From: Chryseobacterium aurantiacum
Lineage (GTDB): Bacteria > Bacteroidota > Bacteroidia > Flavobacteriales > Weeksellaceae
Direction of reading: 5' to 3'
Length of the DNA: 64,000 nucleotides
Assembly: GCF_003020585.1 (NCBI RefSeq)
Contig: NZ_PXUE01000001.1
Location: forward strand, 124,001-188,000
Below the pieces are notes generated by a model. It saw only the letters and a list, made by a program, of their open reading frames with translations, searched no databases and had not been told where the DNA came from. Shown piece by piece: positions 16,732 to 25,440 of the stretch. The position numbers and the translations under genes are program-made. Positions within the stretch are counted from its first letter, which is position 1; the number at the start of each line of letters is the position of its first letter.

Positions 16732-16776
16732 GTGAGATTTCTCACTTTTCGATATTGTTAACATTTCTTAATTTTG
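16732..16776 (+). promoter_or_regulatory. Dyad operator and promoter of sdhCAB
   Basis: GTGAGATTTCTCAC (16732-16745) is a perfect 6-bp-arm palindrome and, read as TGTGA-N6-TCACT, resembles an E. coli CRP site. A perfect -7 box TAATTTTG lies at 16769-16776, 30.5 bp from the dyad centre, with no TTG at -33. This layout fits activator-dependent transcription (inference). A 24-nt leader remains before the sdhC ATG. Confidence 0.5.
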
Positions 16777-16800
16777 TGGGAAATTCAAATTTAAACTTAT

Positions 16801-17463
16801 ATGGCAGGTTTAACGAGTTCTACGATAGGTAGAAAATACGCTATGGCATTATCAGCTATGTTTTTGCTGATTTTTCTTATACTGCATTTGACAACCAATT
16901 TGTTATCAGTCCTGAACAGGGATGCTTTCAATACAGCATCTGACTTTATGGGCTATAATCCTTTTGTGCAGTTCTTAATGCAGCCTATTCTTGGTTTTGC
17001 AGTAATTTTCCATTTTGCGATGGGATTTGTACTGGAGATTAAGAATAATAAAGCACGTCCGGTAAAGTATGCATCCAACAATGCTTCTGTGAATTCTTCA
17101 TGGATGTCTAGAAATATGATTATTTCTGGAGCTGTTGTATTGGCTTTCTTGGCGCTTCACTTATATGATTTCTGGCTACACGAAATCACTTACAAGTATG
17201 TTGATGGAACGGCTCCTGATGCTGAACGTTTCTGGCCGGAACTTCATGAGAAGTTTGCTGATCTTTGGAGAGTGGCTTTATATGTGATCTCTTTTGTATT
17301 ATTGGGATTACACCTGGCTCACGGATTCCAGTCTTCTTTCCAGTCAATTGGAGCAAGACATCCAAAGTATACGCCGGTAATTAAGGCTTTTGGGAAGTGG
17401 TATTCAATCCTTATTCCTGCAGGATTCATCATCGTTGCAGTTTTTCATTTTGTAACTCAATAA
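16801..17463 (+). CDS. sdhC: Succinate dehydrogenase cytochrome b subunit
   Basis: The 220-residue membrane anchor of succinate dehydrogenase/fumarate reductase is of the Bacteroidota single-subunit, di-heme b558 type. Five predicted helices carry histidines placed for heme ligation (FLILHLTTNLL, IFHFAMGF, ALHLYDFW, LLGLHLAHGFQSSFQ, AVFHFVTQ). It passes electrons between the FAD/Fe-S subunits and menaquinone. It starts the sdhC-sdhA-sdhB operon, with sdhA 15 nt downstream. Confidence 0.95.
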   Translation: MAGLTSSTIGRKYAMALSAMFLLIFLILHLTTNLLSVLNRDAFNTASDFMGYNPFVQFLMQPILGFAVIFHFAMGFVLEIKNNKARPVKYASNNASVNSSWMSRNMIISGAVVLAFLALHLYDFWLHEITYKYVDGTAPDAERFWPELHEKFADLWRVALYVISFVLLGLHLAHGFQSSFQSIGARHPKYTPVIKAFGKWYSILIPAGFIIVAVFHFVTQ

Positions 17464-17478
17464 TATCAATATACTAGT

Positions 17479-19491
17479 ATGAGTAAGTTAGATTCAAGAA
17501 TTCCAGCGGGTCCTCTAAAGGATAAATGGAAAAATCATAAAGACCATATGAACCTTGTTGCACCAAACAACAGAGATAAGATTGATATTATTGTTGTTGG
17601 TACAGGTTTAGCAGGTGGTTCTGCTGCTGCAACTTTAGCAGAGCAGGGATATAATGTAAAAGCATTTTGCTACCAAGATTCTCCAAGAAGAGCGCACTCT
17701 ATTGCGGCTCAAGGAGGTATTAACGCAGCTAAAAATTATCAGGGAGACGGTGACTCTACTTACAGATTGTTCTACGATACCATCAAAGGTGGTGACTATA
17801 GAGCAAGAGAGGCAAACGTTTACAGATTAGCTGAAGTTTCTGCAAATATTATTGACCAGTGTGTTTCCCAAGGGGTTCCTTTTGGTAGAGATTACGGCGG
17901 TCAGTTAGATAACCGTTCATTTGGTGGGGTTCAGGTAAAAAGGACTTTCTATGCTAAAGGACAAACAGGTCAGCAGTTATTATTAGGTGCATATTCTTCA
18001 ATGAGCCGTCAGATCGGTAAAGGTAGAATTAAAATGTACAACCGTCACGAAATGATGGAATTGGTAATTGTAGATGGAAAAGCAAGAGGAATCATTGCAA
18101 GAAACCTGGTGACAGGTGAAATCGAAAGACATTCTGCTCACGCTGTTGTTATTGCTTCTGGAGGTTATGGAAACGTATATTTCCTTTCTACAAACGCAAT
18201 GGGTTCAAACGTTTCTGCGGCTTGGAAAATCCACAAAAAAGGAGCGTATTTCGCAAACCCTTGTTATGTACAGATTCACCCGACTTGTATTCCAGTTCAC
18301 GGAACACAGCAGTCTAAACTGACTTTGATGTCTGAATCATTAAGAAACTCAGGAAGAATTTGGGTTCCTAAGAAAATTGAAGATTCAGTTGCGATCAGAG
18401 AAGGTAAATTAAGACCTGAAAATATTAAAGAAGAAGATAGAGATTATTATTTAGAGAGAAGATATCCTGCATTCGGAAACTTGGTGCCTAGAGACGTTGC
18501 GTCTAGAGCGGGTAAAGAAAGATGTGATGCTGGGTTCGGAATCGAAAATAATGAAACGAAAGAAGGTGTTTACTTAGATTTCTCTACAGAAATCATTAAG
18601 AAAGGTAAAGAAGCCGCTATCGAAAAACATATTCACAATCCTACAGATCAGCAGATCTATGATTTAGGAAAAGCTTGGATCGAGGAGAAATACGGTAACT
18701 TATTCGTAATGTACGAAAAGATTACTGCTGATGATCCTTATAAAACTCCAATGAAGATCTATCCTGCAGTTCACTATACAATGGGTGGTGTATGGGTTGA
18801 TTATAACCTTCAGTCTACAATCCCGGGATGTTTCGTAATTGGTGAAGCTAATTTCTCTGATCACGGAGCAAACAGACTGGGTGCTTCTGCTTTGATGCAA
18901 GGTTTGGCAGACGGATATTTCGTACTTCCTTACACGATTGCAGATTACCTTTCAGCAGACATCAGAACAGGTGCAATTCCTACAAACTCTGCAGATTTTG
19001 ATAAAGCTGAAAAAGAAATTAAAGATAAAGTTGATTTCTTCTTAAATAATAAAGGAACTTATTCAGTAGATCATTTCCACAAAAAATTAGGACACATCAT
19101 GTGGAATAAGGTAGGAATGGGAAGAACTCCTGAAGGTTTGAAAGAAGCTATTGCTGAAATTGCTCAAGTGAAAAAAGAATTCTGGGCAGACGTGAAAGTT
19201 CCTGGTGATGCCGATGGAATGAACACTGAGCTTGAAAAAGCATTCAGAGTGGCAGATTTTATTGAGCTTGGACAATTGATGGCTATCGATGCTTTACACA
19301 GAAACGAATCTTGTGGTGGACACTTCAGAGAAGATCATGCTACTTCAGAAGGTGAGGCAGAAAGAGATGATGTTAACTTTAAATATGTTGGAGCTTGGGA
19401 ATATCAAACAGATGATATCACAACAGAAGTTCTGCATAAAGAAGACTTGATCTACGAAAACATTGAAGTTAAAGCAAGAAGTTACAAATAA
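17479..19491 (+). CDS. sdhA: Succinate dehydrogenase flavoprotein subunit
   Basis: The 670-residue catalytic subunit has an FAD-binding [20 protein letters not shown] motif. The [24 protein letters not shown] segment contains the histidine expected to hold covalent FAD (SIAAQGG). HPTCIPV, the active-site arginine region ([11 protein letters not shown]) and the C-terminal [17 protein letters not shown] block are also present. It oxidises succinate to fumarate at the cytoplasmic face. The early lysine-rich N-terminal extension is normal for Bacteroidota enzymes. sdhB follows after 24 nt. Confidence 0.97.
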   Translation: MSKLDSRIPAGPLKDKWKNHKDHMNLVAPNNRDKIDIIVVGTGLAGGSAAATLAEQGYNVKAFCYQDSPRRAHSIAAQGGINAAKNYQGDGDSTYRLFYDTIKGGDYRAREANVYRLAEVSANIIDQCVSQGVPFGRDYGGQLDNRSFGGVQVKRTFYAKGQTGQQLLLGAYSSMSRQIGKGRIKMYNRHEMMELVIVDGKARGIIARNLVTGEIERHSAHAVVIASGGYGNVYFLSTNAMGSNVSAAWKIHKKGAYFANPCYVQIHPTCIPVHGTQQSKLTLMSESLRNSGRIWVPKKIEDSVAIREGKLRPENIKEEDRDYYLERRYPAFGNLVPRDVASRAGKERCDAGFGIENNETKEGVYLDFSTEIIKKGKEAAIEKHIHNPTDQQIYDLGKAWIEEKYGNLFVMYEKITADDPYKTPMKIYPAVHYTMGGVWVDYNLQSTIPGCFVIGEANFSDHGANRLGASALMQGLADGYFVLPYTIADYLSADIRTGAIPTNSADFDKAEKEIKDKVDFFLNNKGTYSVDHFHKKLGHIMWNKVGMGRTPEGLKEAIAEIAQVKKEFWADVKVPGDADGMNTELEKAFRVADFIELGQLMAIDALHRNESCGGHFREDHATSEGEAERDDVNFKYVGAWEYQTDDITTEVLHKEDLIYENIEVKARSYK

Positions 19492-19515
19492 TCTCCAACC
19501 TATAAAAAAATAATT

Positions 19516-20283
19516 ATGAGTGCAAAAAAAGGCCTTCATCTTACCCTAAAAATTTGGAGACAAAAAAATAGCAAAACTAAAGGTCAGTTCGAGACCTACA
19601 AAATATCAGATGTTTCTACAGACTCTTCTTTCTTAGAAATGTTAGATATTTTGAATGAAAATATCATTAACGAAGGAAAGGAACCTATCGCTTTCGATCA
19701 CGACTGTCGTGAAGGAATCTGCGGAATGTGTTCTCTTTACATCAACGGTAGAGCACACGGTCCGGATACAGGGATTACAACTTGTCAGCTTCACATGAGA
19801 ATGTTCAAAGACGGTGAAACTATCGTTATTGAACCTTGGAGAAGTGCTGCTTTCCCAGTTATTAAAGACTTAATGGTAGACAGAAGCGCATTTGACAGAG
19901 TAATGGCTGCAGGAGGTTTCATTTCTGTAAACACCTCTGGTAATACGCTGGATGCTAACGCAATTCCTGTTCCTAAAGAAGATGCAGACAAAGCAATGGA
20001 TGCTGCGGCTTGTATCGGATGTGGAGCTTGTGTAGCTACTTGTAAAAACGGATCTGCAATGTTATTCGTAGGAGCTAAAGTTTCTCAGTACGCTTTATTA
20101 CCTCAGGGTAGAGTAGAAGCGAAGAGAAGAGTTCTGAACATGGTGAAAGCTATGGACGAAGAAGGATTCGGTAACTGTTCAAATACCGGTGCTTGTGAAG
20201 TTGAATGCCCTAAAGGTATTTCTCTTGAAAACATCGCAAGAATGAACAGAGAATACATGTCTGCTCTTGTAGATCAAGGATAG
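19516..20283 (+). CDS. sdhB: Succinate dehydrogenase iron-sulfur subunit
   Basis: The 255-residue electron-transfer subunit contains an N-terminal 2Fe-2S ferredoxin domain ([15 protein letters not shown] plus a later Cys in TTCQLHMR). The C-terminal helical domain has two cysteine groups, [14 protein letters not shown] and [14 protein letters not shown], for the 4Fe-4S and 3Fe-4S clusters. It links the flavoprotein to the cytochrome b subunit. It ends the operon in front of a strong terminator. Confidence 0.97.
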   Translation: MSAKKGLHLTLKIWRQKNSKTKGQFETYKISDVSTDSSFLEMLDILNENIINEGKEPIAFDHDCREGICGMCSLYINGRAHGPDTGITTCQLHMRMFKDGETIVIEPWRSAAFPVIKDLMVDRSAFDRVMAAGGFISVNTSGNTLDANAIPVPKEDADKAMDAAACIGCGACVATCKNGSAMLFVGAKVSQYALLPQGRVEAKRRVLNMVKAMDEEGFGNCSNTGACEVECPKGISLENIARMNREYMSALVDQG

Positions 20284-20304
20284 AATTGATTCAAAATAGA
20301 TAAA

Positions 20305-20336
20305 AAAACGTCTTCATTTCGAAGACGTTTTTTTTA
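20305..20336 (+). terminator. Terminator of sdhCAB
   Basis: AAAACGTCTTC and GAAGACGTTTT pair around ATTTC and continue into eight T residues, 22 nt after the sdhB stop. Confidence 0.95.
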
Positions 20337-20566
20337 TGCAGACTATTTTGTTGTTAAAGTTTGTTAACTTATTGTCAGAACTTAGGTTTTCTTTATTTAA
20401 TAAGTATATATTTGGAGGGTAGTTGGATTGTATTGAAAACATATATTTCAATTATTATTTTGCTGAAAAAAAGGACAGATAAAGTAATTGAAAGCTCCCT
20501 TTTAATCAGTAATAATAAAATTTTTAAAAAAAATAATTAGTGTGAATTAAGAAGCCCTAAAAAGCG

Positions 20567-20574
20567 TATTTTTG
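20567..20574 (+). promoter_or_regulatory. TAnnTTTG -7 box of the thioredoxin-fold lipoprotein gene
   Basis: TATTTTTG matches the -7 consensus, 20 nt before the ATG. The rest of the 310-nt gap after sdhB (beyond the terminator) is AT-rich with nothing else recognisable. Confidence 0.55.
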
Positions 20575-20593
20575 TGTAATATTAAAAATTGAA

Positions 20594-22123
20594 ATGAAAA
20601 AATATCTTTTATTGTTTATCATTGCGGTTTTCGTGATGTCTTGTTCAAAAAAAGTAGAAGTAAAAGGAAAAATTACCGGAAGCTCACCATTAGAAAGAAT
20701 TGAGTTTGTAGAAGCTTCGGGAGTAGGAACCTTACCTTTAATTAATATAGGTTTAGATAAGGATGGTAACTTTTCAGGCAGCTTCGAAGCTCCAAAGGAT
20801 GGAATGTATGTTATCAATTATGCCAACAAACAGAATCTAATCTACCTTGAAAGAGGCCAAAAAGTTAATATTTCAGGAAATGCAATGACTTTCCCGAATG
20901 AATATATCATTACCGGTGATGCTAAAAAGAATAACGATTTCCTTCAGGGTAATCAGAAGTTTCTAGCAGAATATGGTAACAAAGTGAACTTAGGACAATT
21001 AATGAGTAGTGACGAAAGTACATTCTTAAAGGGAATGCACAAAGTAGAAGCAGACATTAATAAAAATGTAGAAGACCTTGCAAAGAAAAATAATCCAAAC
21101 AAAAATCTTTTGGAATGGAAGAAGAATGATGTTAAGGTAACTATTCTAAACTTGCTTGCCAATTATGAAATGTCACATGGCCCAATGGCGGGAAATCCAT
21201 CTTACAAAGCTTCTAAAGCTTTCAAGGATTATGAAGCGAAATTGGATAGTGATAAAGAAGCAATGGTAAAGACCATCCCTCTTTACAGACAGTACCTACT
21301 TGTAAAAATGACTCCTGATTTCCAAAAATATGCAGAGGCAAACAGCAAGGGGAAAACTGGAGTTACTACTTCAGAAATGTTTGCTCAGTATTTAAAAACT
21401 AAAAATGATTTGCCACAGATTGCAAAAGATTACCTTTTGGCATTTGTAATGGCTCAGTCTGATATTCATCCAACAACTCCGGGTACAAATATTGACAAAA
21501 TCAAGAAAATTATCGATACTGATATTAAAGATGCCACCATTAAAGCTGACCTGTTGAAAATGCAGATGGCCATTACAGGACTTAAAATTGGAGAAGTAGC
21601 ACCTGATGCTTCTTTAGTGAAACAAGATGGTAAAGCTTATAAGCTTTCTGAAAACAAAGGAAAACCATATATGGTATTTTTCTATGCTTCTTGGAATCCT
21701 TACATTGGTGAAGCAGCAGTGCCTGTTTTGAAAGAAATTGTTAATTTCTACAAATCTAAAATGAACTTCGTATTTGTAAATGTAGATGATACAAAAGATC
21801 AGTTTACAAAAACTAGTAATTCTTTATTAAAAGGAGTTCAGGGAGTAAATGCTTATGCAGAAGGAGGAATGGAGTCTGATATTGCTAAAAAATATGGAGT
21901 ATACGGATTCAAGCTACCTTGTTTCGTGATCATTGATAAAGATGGTAAAATTGCAAGTAGATCTCTTGTAAATCTAGGAGAACCGGAACTGGTAACGATC
22001 CTGGATAAATTAACCGGTCTTTCAGCTCCAAAAGTAGATCCGAATATACAAATGCAGCAACAATTACAGGTTGATCCGTCTATGCAACAACAAGCAAACC
22101 CTCAGCCGGCTCAAACAAAATAA
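20594..22123 (+). CDS. DUF4369 / TlpA-like lipoprotein without CxxC
   Basis: The 509-residue protein has a lipoprotein signal (FVMSC, Cys at about 17), a DUF4369-type beta domain (about 20-110), a helical middle (about 110-340), and a C-terminal AhpC/TSA-TlpA thioredoxin fold (about 340-475: GEVAPDASLVKQDG, MVFFYASWNPYIGEAAVPVL, FKLPCFVIIDKDGKI). The place of the redox WCxxC is WNPYI, so both active-site cysteines are absent and a classical disulfide role is unlikely. The end is a Gln/Pro-rich tail. It is probably tethered on the periplasmic side of a membrane; the role may be binding rather than redox (inference). Confidence 0.85.
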   Translation: MKKYLLLFIIAVFVMSCSKKVEVKGKITGSSPLERIEFVEASGVGTLPLINIGLDKDGNFSGSFEAPKDGMYVINYANKQNLIYLERGQKVNISGNAMTFPNEYIITGDAKKNNDFLQGNQKFLAEYGNKVNLGQLMSSDESTFLKGMHKVEADINKNVEDLAKKNNPNKNLLEWKKNDVKVTILNLLANYEMSHGPMAGNPSYKASKAFKDYEAKLDSDKEAMVKTIPLYRQYLLVKMTPDFQKYAEANSKGKTGVTTSEMFAQYLKTKNDLPQIAKDYLLAFVMAQSDIHPTTPGTNIDKIKKIIDTDIKDATIKADLLKMQMAITGLKIGEVAPDASLVKQDGKAYKLSENKGKPYMVFFYASWNPYIGEAAVPVLKEIVNFYKSKMNFVFVNVDDTKDQFTKTSNSLLKGVQGVNAYAEGGMESDIAKKYGVYGFKLPCFVIIDKDGKIASRSLVNLGEPELVTILDKLTGLSAPKVDPNIQMQQQLQVDPSMQQQANPQPAQTK

Positions 22124-22142
22124 TAAACTTTAACATAGAAAG

Positions 22143-22170
22143 AAACCTTATCTTCGGATAAGGTTTTTTT
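22143..22170 (+). terminator. Terminator with UUCG tetraloop
   Basis: AAACCTTATC-TTCG-GATAAGGTTT with a long T tract, just after the DUF4369/TlpA gene. Confidence 0.93.
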
Positions 22171-22175
22171 TATTG

Positions 22176-22183
22176 TATTTTTG
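22176..22183 (+). promoter_or_regulatory. TAnnTTTG -7 box of the rlmD operon
   Basis: TATTTTTG lies directly behind the preceding terminator and about 100 nt before the rlmD ATG, giving a long leader with no obvious structure. Confidence 0.45.
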
Positions 22184-22282
22184 CAAACGAAATTAGAACT
22201 GAAAGGTTTTAAAGTTTATTAGAAAAAATAGAAAATAGATGAAGTGTAGAGTAGAAAGCTATCTTCGTCACAAGAAATTGAT

Positions 22283-23689
22283 ATGAGAAAGAAGAAAGAT
22301 GTAATTCTAGAAAATATAAAACTTTTTGCAGCAGGAGCAAAAGGTGTAGCTATCGGAAAAACTGAGGAAGGCAAAACGGTTCTGGTTTCCGGAGCGATTC
22401 CTGGAGACGTTGTAAATGCAAGAGTTAAAAAATCAAAGTCAAAATATTTTGAGGCTGAAGTAAAAGAAATCGTTGAGAAATCACCATTCAGAATTGATCC
22501 AAAATGTGTTCACTTCGGAACTTGTGGTGGTTGCAAATGGCAGAATATGAGCTACGAAAAGCAGCTTGATTTTAAACAAGAAGAAGTTTACAATAATATT
22601 AAAAGAATTGGAGGAATTGAAGATTTTGAAACCGTTCCAATTTTAGGGGCTGAAGAACAATATTTCTATAGAAATAAAATGGAATTTTCTTTTTCTAATG
22701 CAAGATGGTTGACTCAATATGAAATCAGTTCTGAAGAAAACTTCGGAAGCAGAGATGCGCTTGGTTTCCATATTCCGGGAATGTGGAGCAAGATTTTAGA
22801 TTTAAAAGAATGTTTCCTTCAAGAAGATCCGTCGAATGCAATTCGTTTGGCAGTTAAAAAATTTGCTGAGAATAAAGGGTTAGATTTCTTTGATGTGAAA
22901 AATCAGGAAGGCTTCCTGAGAACTTTAATGATGAGACAAAACTCTAAAGGAGAATGGATGGTTTTATTCCAGCTTTATAGAGAAGAAAAAGAAAATCGTA
23001 CTCAGCTTTTTGATTATTTGTTGGAGCAGTTCCCACAGATAAAAACGTTGGTGTATGCCATTAATCCTAAGCAGAATGATTCTATTTATGATTTAAATAT
23101 CAATGTGTATTTCGGAGATGGTTACCTTATGGAAGAAATGGACGGGTTGAAATTTAAGATAGGACCAAAATCATTCTTCCAGACCAACTACAAACAAGCG
23201 TTGGAGCTATACAGAAAAACATTAGAGTTTGCTGACTTGAAAGGTGATGAAGTTGTTTACGATTTATATACAGGAACTGGAACTATTGCTCAATACGTTG
23301 CAAGAAATGCAAAACAGGTTATCGGAATCGAATCTGTGCAGGAAGCAATTGATGCTGCAATCGAACATGCTGAACTGAATGGTTTAACCAATACAACTTT
23401 CTACTGTGGAGATATGAAAAATGTCTTTAATGACGAGTTTTTAGAAAATCATCCAAAAGCAGATGTTTTGATTACCGACCCTCCAAGAGACGGAATGCAC
23501 CAGAAAGTTGTAGAACAGATCTTAAAGCTTTCTCCTGAAAAGGTAGTATATGTAAGCTGTAATTCTGCTACACAGGCAAGAGACCTGGCATTAATGAAAG
23601 ATCACTATACCCTGGTGAAAATATTGCCGGTAGATATGTTTCCACAAACCCACCACGTGGAAAACATAGCATTATTGATTAAAAAATAA
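22283..23689 (+). CDS. rlmD: 23S rRNA (uracil(1939)-C(5))-methyltransferase RlmD
   Basis: The 468-residue enzyme has an N-terminal TRAM RNA-binding domain (about 1-65) and a 4Fe-4S cluster motif (CVHFGTCGGCKWQ with a further Cys in LKECFLQ). The C-terminal SAM-dependent domain shows VYDLYTGTGTIAQYVA, DVLITDPPRDGMH and VYVSCNSATQARDLALM, where the Cys is the catalytic nucleophile. It methylates U1939 of 23S rRNA; in Bacteroidota related proteins may also act on other uracils. Two small secreted-protein genes follow in the same unit. Confidence 0.92.
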   Translation: MRKKKDVILENIKLFAAGAKGVAIGKTEEGKTVLVSGAIPGDVVNARVKKSKSKYFEAEVKEIVEKSPFRIDPKCVHFGTCGGCKWQNMSYEKQLDFKQEEVYNNIKRIGGIEDFETVPILGAEEQYFYRNKMEFSFSNARWLTQYEISSEENFGSRDALGFHIPGMWSKILDLKECFLQEDPSNAIRLAVKKFAENKGLDFFDVKNQEGFLRTLMMRQNSKGEWMVLFQLYREEKENRTQLFDYLLEQFPQIKTLVYAINPKQNDSIYDLNINVYFGDGYLMEEMDGLKFKIGPKSFFQTNYKQALELYRKTLEFADLKGDEVVYDLYTGTGTIAQYVARNAKQVIGIESVQEAIDAAIEHAELNGLTNTTFYCGDMKNVFNDEFLENHPKADVLITDPPRDGMHQKVVEQILKLSPEKVVYVSCNSATQARDLALMKDHYTLVKILPVDMFPQTHHVENIALLIKK

Positions 23690-23718
23690 TTTAATTAAAT
23701 TTGAATTCAAATTTTAGT

Positions 23719-24195
23719 ATGAAGTATTTTAAATTTCTCATAATGTTCTGCTTTGTAGGAATGTTTTTTTCCTGCGGTGGGGATGATGATATCTGTGAAA
23801 GTGGAGAAGGAACTCCGAGAATGAAGGTTGCTTTCAGAACACTCTCAACGGGAAAGGAATCGACGGTGGATACACTATATGTATCAGTAGACTATGGTGC
23901 AGGAAAAGTGGACCTGGGGAAACTTGCAAAAATTGACTCAAGGCTTATTCCTTTAAGGGTAGACGATTCACCTTATACAGATATCTATTTTAAAACGAGA
24001 ATTAAAGGGCCAGAATCCAAGCTAAGAGTGAAATATACTACAAAGTCAATCTATGTATCTCCTGGATGTGGTGCCAAAAAGAACTATGAAAATTTAACTT
24101 CAGAATTAATAACTCCTAATCCTGTTCTTAAAGTGGAAGAGGGACAAAATCAAATAGAGAATGAAGACAAGACTAATCTTTACCTTTCTTTTTAG
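23719..24195 (+). CDS. DUF6452 family lipoprotein
   Basis: The 158-residue protein starts at ATG 23719 (MKYFKFLIMFCFVGMFFSC); the reading from TTG 23701 would only add six residues before a good lipoprotein signal. The lipobox is FFSC, with a conserved CGGDDDIC stretch after it and two further cysteines. The beta-rich body has no catalytic motif. It is the DUF6452 partner usually found next to a DUF6048 gene. It overlaps that gene by 35 nt, so the pair is translationally coupled. Confidence 0.82.
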   Translation: MKYFKFLIMFCFVGMFFSCGGDDDICESGEGTPRMKVAFRTLSTGKESTVDTLYVSVDYGAGKVDLGKLAKIDSRLIPLRVDDSPYTDIYFKTRIKGPESKLRVKYTTKSIYVSPGCGAKKNYENLTSELITPNPVLKVEEGQNQIENEDKTNLYLSF

Positions 24196-24823
24196 TTTAT
24201 TTGCCACAATAAGCTGGGCACAAGAGAAAAAAGAAGAAGTGAAAAAGGTTCATTGGAAGTATGAACCTAATTTTATGGTGGGATTTGATGTTTTGAATAC
24301 CGGACTAGGATTCTTTTCGGACAGAAAGTTGTATCAGGGATTTATTTCCTCAAAGATAAATGGAAATGTTCATGCAATTGCTGAGGCCGGATTTGAGAAG
24401 AATGTATACCAGAAGAATGGTTATGATGCTAAAGTAAATGGTCCTTTCGTTAAGTTGGGGGCATTTTATATGCTGGCAAAAGATGCGGAAAATGAATTTA
24501 ACGGATTCTATGCAGGTGGAAAAGTGGCCGGATCATTTTATAACCAGGAATATATGGCCATTCCTATCCGAGGATTTGGAGGGAGTAACTCTTCAGAATC
24601 CTTTCCTGCATCATCGCAATCTTCCTTTTGGCTTGAAGGTACTTTAGGAGGGCGAGTACAACTGTTTGAATCCAATTTTTATATTGATGTGAACCTTCAA
24701 CCCCGCTATTTGGTATATACCTCTAAGCAGGATGAAATTTCCCCAATGATTGTTCCGGGATTTGGAAGGAGTTCTTCAAAATTCAATATGGGTTTTGCAT
24801 GGAATATTGCATACAAATTTTAG
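24161..24823 (+). CDS. DUF6048 outer-membrane-like protein
   Basis: The 220-residue protein has a signal peptide (about 1-20, ATISWAQ) and a pattern of alternating hydrophobic and polar residues ending in an aromatic residue (NIAYKF), as in small outer-membrane beta-barrels. It is the DUF6048 partner of the lipoprotein gene that overlaps its start. The pair might form a surface or envelope assembly (inference from co-occurrence). A terminator follows. Confidence 0.8.
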   Translation: MKTRLIFTFLFSLFATISWAQEKKEEVKKVHWKYEPNFMVGFDVLNTGLGFFSDRKLYQGFISSKINGNVHAIAEAGFEKNVYQKNGYDAKVNGPFVKLGAFYMLAKDAENEFNGFYAGGKVAGSFYNQEYMAIPIRGFGGSNSSESFPASSQSSFWLEGTLGGRVQLFESNFYIDVNLQPRYLVYTSKQDEISPMIVPGFGRSSSKFNMGFAWNIAYKF

Positions 24824-24851
24824 AAAACAGATAGTCAATTATCATATTAGT

Positions 24852-24885
24852 AAACCCAGGATAGTCTCCTGGGTTTGTTGTTTTT
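24852..24885. terminator. Terminator between convergent genes
   Basis: AAACCCAGGA and TCCTGGGTTT pair around a 5-nt loop and are followed by a T-rich run. It ends the rlmD unit and can also serve the convergent lipoprotein gene. Confidence 0.85.
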
Positions 24886-24893
24886 ACCAATTA

Positions 24894-25343
24894 TCATTTT
24901 GTAATAACCTTGTATAGTTTTTCAAGTTCTTTTGGAGGGAAACCGGAGTCAAAGCTTGAAGATATATAAGTTTTGCCATCGGAAGTAATATAAACATTTG
25001 CAGTAAGTGCTCCGTCCGAAAAGCGGGCCGTAGTAGGAGACTGCAAGGCTGATATTTTTGATAATTCTACCCGATTCACCTGCTCAGTAATCGTTTTCCA
25101 TTCATTAGATGACAATGGGAAAGTGGTAATCTCTCCATTTAAGGATACAGTTTTTGCATTGGGAGTGAATGTGACAAATCTCCTTGTTCCTCTTGTTTGT
25201 TCTTTTAATTCTATTTTCTCAATTTTTGGCTTTTGAACATCAGATGTTGAGATGTTGTTGTTTATTTCTGCTTTTTGTTGAGAAGTGCAATTTATGTTTA
25301 GTGAGGTTGCTAACATAAGTATTAATAATGATTTTACTTTCAT
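24894..25343 (-). CDS. Hypothetical lipoprotein
   Basis: The 149-residue protein has a lipoprotein signal (LATSLNINC, Cys at 19), a low-complexity linker and a C-terminal domain with LSSNEWKTITEQVNRVELSKI and YITSDGKTYISSSFDSGFPP. I do not recognise a family; the shape is like small META- or heat-shock-like lipoproteins of Bacteroidota. It converges on the DUF6048 gene and is divergent from the M43 protease. Confidence 0.75.
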   Translation of the reverse strand: MKVKSLLILMLATSLNINCTSQQKAEINNNISTSDVQKPKIEKIELKEQTRGTRRFVTFTPNAKTVSLNGEITTFPLSSNEWKTITEQVNRVELSKISALQSPTTARFSDGALTANVYITSDGKTYISSSFDSGFPPKELEKLYKVITK

Positions 25344-25411
25344 TCTTTTAAATTTGTTTATGTTTTTTTATTATTTATTTTATATCTATTATTATTTACA
25401 TCTAAAACTGA

Positions 25412-25419
25412 TATATTTG
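25412..25419 (+). promoter_or_regulatory. TAnnTTTG -7 box of the M43 protease gene
   Basis: TATATTTG, a perfect -7 box 21 nt before the ATG at 25441. Confidence 0.55.
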
Positions 25420-25440
25420 TAAAGTTAATAAAAATAAGAA

